Shown here piece by piece: positions 63,376 through 64,000 of a stretch of DNA of 64,000 nt (within the stretch, counting starts at the first letter, position 1; each line of letters begins with the position of its first letter). A model generated the notes under the pieces. The model saw nothing but the letters and a program-made list of their open reading frames with translations. It was not told the origin of the DNA and did not search any database. The DNA lies in assembly GCA_032718475.1 (NCBI GenBank), contig JAUCBJ010000488.1, positions 62,001 through 126,000 of the forward strand, read 5' to 3'. The translations under genes were made by a program, and so were the position numbers. This DNA is from Nemertoderma westbladi. Taxonomy: Eukaryota > Xenacoelomorpha > Nemertodermatida > Nemertodermatidae.

Positions 63376-64000
63376 TTATAAAGATGAAACAATAGGAGGT
63401 CTAAATTCAATACTCGTGTAAAATAGAATGTAACTAGCGTTAGTGGAAACTGAAGATTGGTTGATGTTCGAAACATCTTGATCGTCGAATTTATACCAGT
63501 TACCATTGTGTGAGTGTCTACAATGGGCGATGTAGTGGCCTCCGTCGATGTTACCGTAGTGGTTGGACACGGCGTATAGACTGTATTCGGGCGCCCGCGG
63601 TCTTGGCCCCACCACCCAGGAGCCCACGTTCATTCGAGCCGCCACCGGGAACTTCACGTTAGTCGAGAGTTTCTCGCGCCACATACCAGAGTAGGAGAAC
63701 CGCTTGAGATGTATAAGCAACACGGGGGGAACACGCCATATCTCCATGCGCTTACGGGCCTCGCGCTCGCGCTTACAGACGGGGCAGCGCCACGGCACCG
63801 ATTCGGGCTGGGCGAACAGTCTAAGGCAATCGTCGAGACTGCAGGAACCCCGTCCCGATGGCAACGGGAGACTCAGATACATAAACGTATCGAACGTGGC
63901 GCTAGTCTTCCCGCAGGTCGTGCAGACGAGACTGGATTTGTACTGACCCTGAAACAGAGAGACCATGATGGACTCGTTGACCAGTTTGTAGTTCATCCAG
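63376..64000 (-). CDS. USP8: USP8-like ubiquitin carboxyl-terminal hydrolase, C-terminal exon (partial)
   Basis: The open frame enters from the right edge (a Trp codon precedes the first Met at 63996, matching the AW before the NESI segment in USP8), so that Met is not the start. It ends at TAA 63378-63376. Residues counted from that Met show paired zinc-binding cysteines CTTC (25-28) and CPVC (71-74), the PPVLLIHLKRFSY box (90-102), the catalytic His in GGHY (H154) and the catalytic Asp in KFDD (D171). The 17-residue His-Asp spacing is as in USP7. FMYLSLPL, DCLRLF and SYILFYTS are USP8/Ubpy words. USP8 removes ubiquitin from endosomal cargo such as EGF receptor. The Cys and Gln boxes, rhodanese and MIT regions would be in upstream exons outside the window. 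The gene is co-oriented with the MAP4K3-like gene and ends about 5.2 kb before its first coding exon. Confidence 0.93.
   Translation of the reverse strand, partial: WMNYKLVNESIMVSLFQGQYKSSLVCTTCGKTSATFDTFMYLSLPLPSGRGSCSLDDCLRLFAQPESVPWRCPVCKREREARKRMEIWRVPPVLLIHLKRFSYSGMWREKLSTNVKFPVAARMNVGSWVVGPRPRAPEYSLYAVSNHYGNIDGGHYIAHCRHSHNGNWYKFDDQDVSNINQSSVSTNASYILFYTSIEFRPPIVSSL

Noticed and set aside
63704-63946. 80-residue plus-strand frame
   Set aside because: It lies wholly opposite the USP8-like exon, whose zinc-finger and catalytic residues are clear.

Overview
The window is animal (metazoan) nuclear DNA. Two conserved animal protein genes are interrupted by GT-AG introns. Intergenic DNA is AT-rich and carries SINE-like and transposon-like fragments, and more than 85% of the window is one satellite array. 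Small introns, CTCF-like sites and tRNA-derived repeats fit a bilaterian, perhaps a marine invertebrate, but the species cannot be read from the sequence.

Layout. Positions 1 to about 55,774 are an uninterrupted, single-orientation tandem array of a 40-bp unit (about 1,400 copies, running off the left edge). It has 39-, 34- and 46-bp variants and a mosaic of higher-order repeats of about 1.3, 2.2, 3.3, 3.6, 5.1-5.3 and 6.4 kb. Positions 55,948-58,168 on the minus strand hold the first four coding exons of a MAP4K3/MAP4K5-type (GLK/GCK-like) STE20 kinase. They encode the first 193 residues, from four tandem Met codons through the glycine loop, catalytic Lys, HRD, DFG and APE to the end of the activation segment. 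The rest of the kinase must lie beyond the array, so the satellite appears to sit inside intron 4, making that intron longer than 55.9 kb.

Positions 58,169-63,375 are intergenic. They hold a short uORF, a cluster of tRNA-like Pol III promoter modules (SINE heads), a diverged single unit related to the big satellite, three 240-bp-spaced CTCF-like motifs in a tandem duplication, and a 1.86-kb foldback-type element (60,977-62,833). The two arms of that element are arrays of a 20-bp repeat centred on the palindrome CTCGCGAG. Positions 63,376-64,000 on the minus strand are the 3' terminal coding exon of a USP8-type ubiquitin protease (zinc-finger cysteines, catalytic His and Asp). Its 5' part is outside the window.

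Both genes are transcribed from the minus strand, USP8 first and then MAP4K3. The most striking feature is the giant intronic satellite. On the strand transcribed with the kinase, its consensus unit has no AG dinucleotide and no AATAAA, so almost no cryptic 3' splice or poly(A) sites, whereas the opposite strand carries an AATAAA in every unit.
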